Below are positions 5,914 to 6,802 of a stretch of 6,802 bases of DNA, one piece after another. Positions within the stretch are counted from its first letter, which is position 1. Each line of letters opens with the position of its first letter. Under the pieces are notes generated by a model. It was not told the DNA's origin and did not search any database. It saw only the letters and a list, made by a program, of their open reading frames with translations. The translations under genes and the position numbers were made by a program. Source of the stretch: JAKLKS01 sp964370855 (lineage in GTDB: Bacteria > Planctomycetota > JAJSAM01 > JAKLKS01); the NCBI GenBank assembly GCA_964370855.1, contig CAYJMF010000180.1, positions 1 through 6,802 of the forward strand, written 5' to 3'.

Positions 5914-6802
5914 CAGAAGGAGCCCCCGCTGTGGCAGGCGGAGTGGCAGGCGGAGTGGCAGGCGCTGTGACAGGCGCTGTGGCAGGCGGAGTGGCAGGCC
6001 GAGTGGCAGGCGCTGTGGCAGGCGGAGTGGCAGACGTTCACGGGCACGCCGCTCCCCGCCATGACGTCCTGGAAGGAGACGTGGTCCACGTTCACGTTCA
6101 TGCTCCGCTCGAAGGTGGAGGCGCTCATCGTGGTGTCGTAGTCGTCGTAGCCGTGGGAGTGGAAGTACCAGTGGTGCCAGCCGAAGGTGCGCCGGGCGAG
6201 GGGGAGGCGCCCGTCCTCGGCCCGCCCGGGGAACCCATGCTTCTCGCGCTCCTTCCACACGGCGTCGATGCGTTCCTGCCAGTGGGCCTTGGTGGCCTCG
6301 ATGTCGCAGTCCCAGGACTTCTTCCGCACGCTCTCCACGACGGCGGTGAGGATCGCCTCGAGTTCCACGGGGGAGAACCGGCCGTCGTCCCTGGCCGCCT
6401 TCACCATGGCGATTTCGCAGGGCTCCAGCCGCTCGACGTCCTTGGGGTGGCGCTCCAGCACCTTCACGAGGAGGGGATCGGTGCGCACGATCTCGAGGAA
6501 CCCGGCGTGACGGAGGCGCTGGAGGATGACGCTGAGGATCCGCTTGAAGGGGAGCTCGAGGAAGAACCCGACCTCCACGGGGGTGAGGTCCATGCAGACC
6601 TTCCCGGGCTTGCGGAAGGTGGAGACCTTCATCATCGGGGGGACCCACTCCAGGGCGGCCCACCGGACCTCGTCGAGGGAGGCGCGGGCGCCGCGGGTCT
6701 CCCGGTGCTTCCAGAGGGCGAGGCCGGCGAAGGCCAGCAGGAGGGGGAGGAGCGCGACCAGGAGGAGGAGGCGGGCGTTCCCGTCGCCGGGCGGGGCGGG
6801 GG
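5913..6802 (-). CDS. Membrane-anchored protein with C-terminal (CHSA)8-CHS tail, probable substrate of the adjacent radical SAM enzyme (5' partial)
   Basis: The frame is open to the window edge, so the true start lies outside; 295 residues are visible. Fragment residues 11-30 form one Leu/Ala/Val-rich transmembrane helix, followed at once by WKHRETR, which by the positive-inside rule puts the rest in the cytoplasm. A Met-Met pair at 6635-6630 could be read as a start, but it has no well-placed ribosome site and would discard the helix. Counting from that Met, residues 16-50 (DLTPVEVGFF ... LRHAGFLEI) look like the winged-helix-like cytoplasmic region of DUF2207/TIGR04222-type proteins, judged from memory. 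Residues 150-167 are rich in His, Trp, Tyr and Asp. Residues 202-236 are eight CHSA repeats plus CHS, and the protein ends in GGSF. The stop TGA shares one base with the radical SAM start (TGATG). I infer that the tail is modified by that enzyme. A metal-binding tail is the main alternative. Confidence 0.85.
   Translation of the reverse strand, partial: PAPPGDGNARLLLLVALLPLLLAFAGLALWKHRETRGARASLDEVRWAALEWVPPMMKVSTFRKPGKVCMDLTPVEVGFFLELPFKRILSVILQRLRHAGFLEIVRTDPLLVKVLERHPKDVERLEPCEIAMVKAARDDGRFSPVELEAILTAVVESVRKKSWDCDIEATKAHWQERIDAVWKEREKHGFPGRAEDGRLPLARRTFGWHHWYFHSHGYDDYDTTMSASTFERSMNVNVDHVSFQDVMAGSGVPVNVCHSACHSACHSACHSACHSACHSACHSACHSACHSGGSF
5928..6032 (-). repeat. 12-bp coding tandem repeat encoding CHSA x8 plus CHS
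   Basis: Nine units at a 12-base period encode Cys-His-Ser(-Ala). His is always CAC and Ala always GCC. Cys is TGC eight times and TGT once (5970-5972). Ser is mixed: in coding order TCC, AGC, TCG, TCC, AGC, AGC, TCC, TCC, AGC. The protein repeat is perfect while the DNA repeat is not. Switches between AGC and TCN need two base changes, so the array is unlikely to be only a fresh slippage product and the amino acids appear to be maintained. Confidence 0.95.

Noticed and set aside
5928..6032. CRISPR-like or minisatellite array
   Set aside because: Period is 12 bases with no spacers and it stays in frame within a gene; synonymous differences show it is a coding repeat.
5928..6032. HxsA-type His-Xaa-Ser repeat or c-type haem motifs
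   Set aside because: The unit is CHSA, not H-x-S triplets, and no CxxCH is present; the neighbours also do not match the two-radical-SAM Hxs layout.

Overview
The window is very GC-rich (around 70% by eye). It holds five same-direction genes, all on the minus strand and tightly packed, with no gap longer than about 50 bases. The style suggests an uncultured Planctomycetota or similar high-GC environmental bacterium. The evidence is two secreted alpha/alpha-toroid (prenyltransferase/squalene-oxidase-repeat) proteins whose C-termini carry a TG-x-x-x-GYDP ... AV-x-x-W-x-x-W motif that I associate with planctomycete proteins. This assignment is inference.

Reading in the direction of transcription (from high to low coordinates), the first gene (6802 to 5913, 5' end outside the window) encodes a membrane-anchored protein. 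It has one transmembrane helix, then a cytoplasmic domain resembling the C-terminal part of DUF2207/TIGR04222-type proteins, then a striking tail of eight CHSA tetrapeptides plus a final CHS and GGSF. The stop codon of this gene overlaps the start codon of the next gene (5913 to 4519), a radical SAM/SPASM protein with an N-terminal PqqD/RRE-like domain. That gene overlaps by four bases with a GTG-started multi-pass membrane protein of unknown function (4522 to 3476). These three genes look like a compact, apparently undescribed peptide-modification module: a repetitive Cys/His/Ser substrate tail, a maturase with its own peptide-recognition domain, and a membrane partner.

A perfect 37-bp inverted repeat around a 30-base loop (3436-3539) follows. 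It encodes the last 20 residues of the membrane protein, holds that gene's stop codon in its loop, and ends one base before the start codon of the next gene. The last two genes (3434 to 1749 and 1739 to 51) are tandem paralogues encoding exported alpha/alpha-toroid proteins that lack the DXDD catalytic motif of squalene-hopene cyclases.

The layout suggests one operon with translational coupling between the first three genes, and possible separation or attenuation at the inverted repeat before the two secreted proteins. Whether the toroid proteins belong to the peptide-modification system cannot be decided from this window alone. No RNA genes, insertion sequences, CRISPR arrays or convincing factor-independent terminators were seen.
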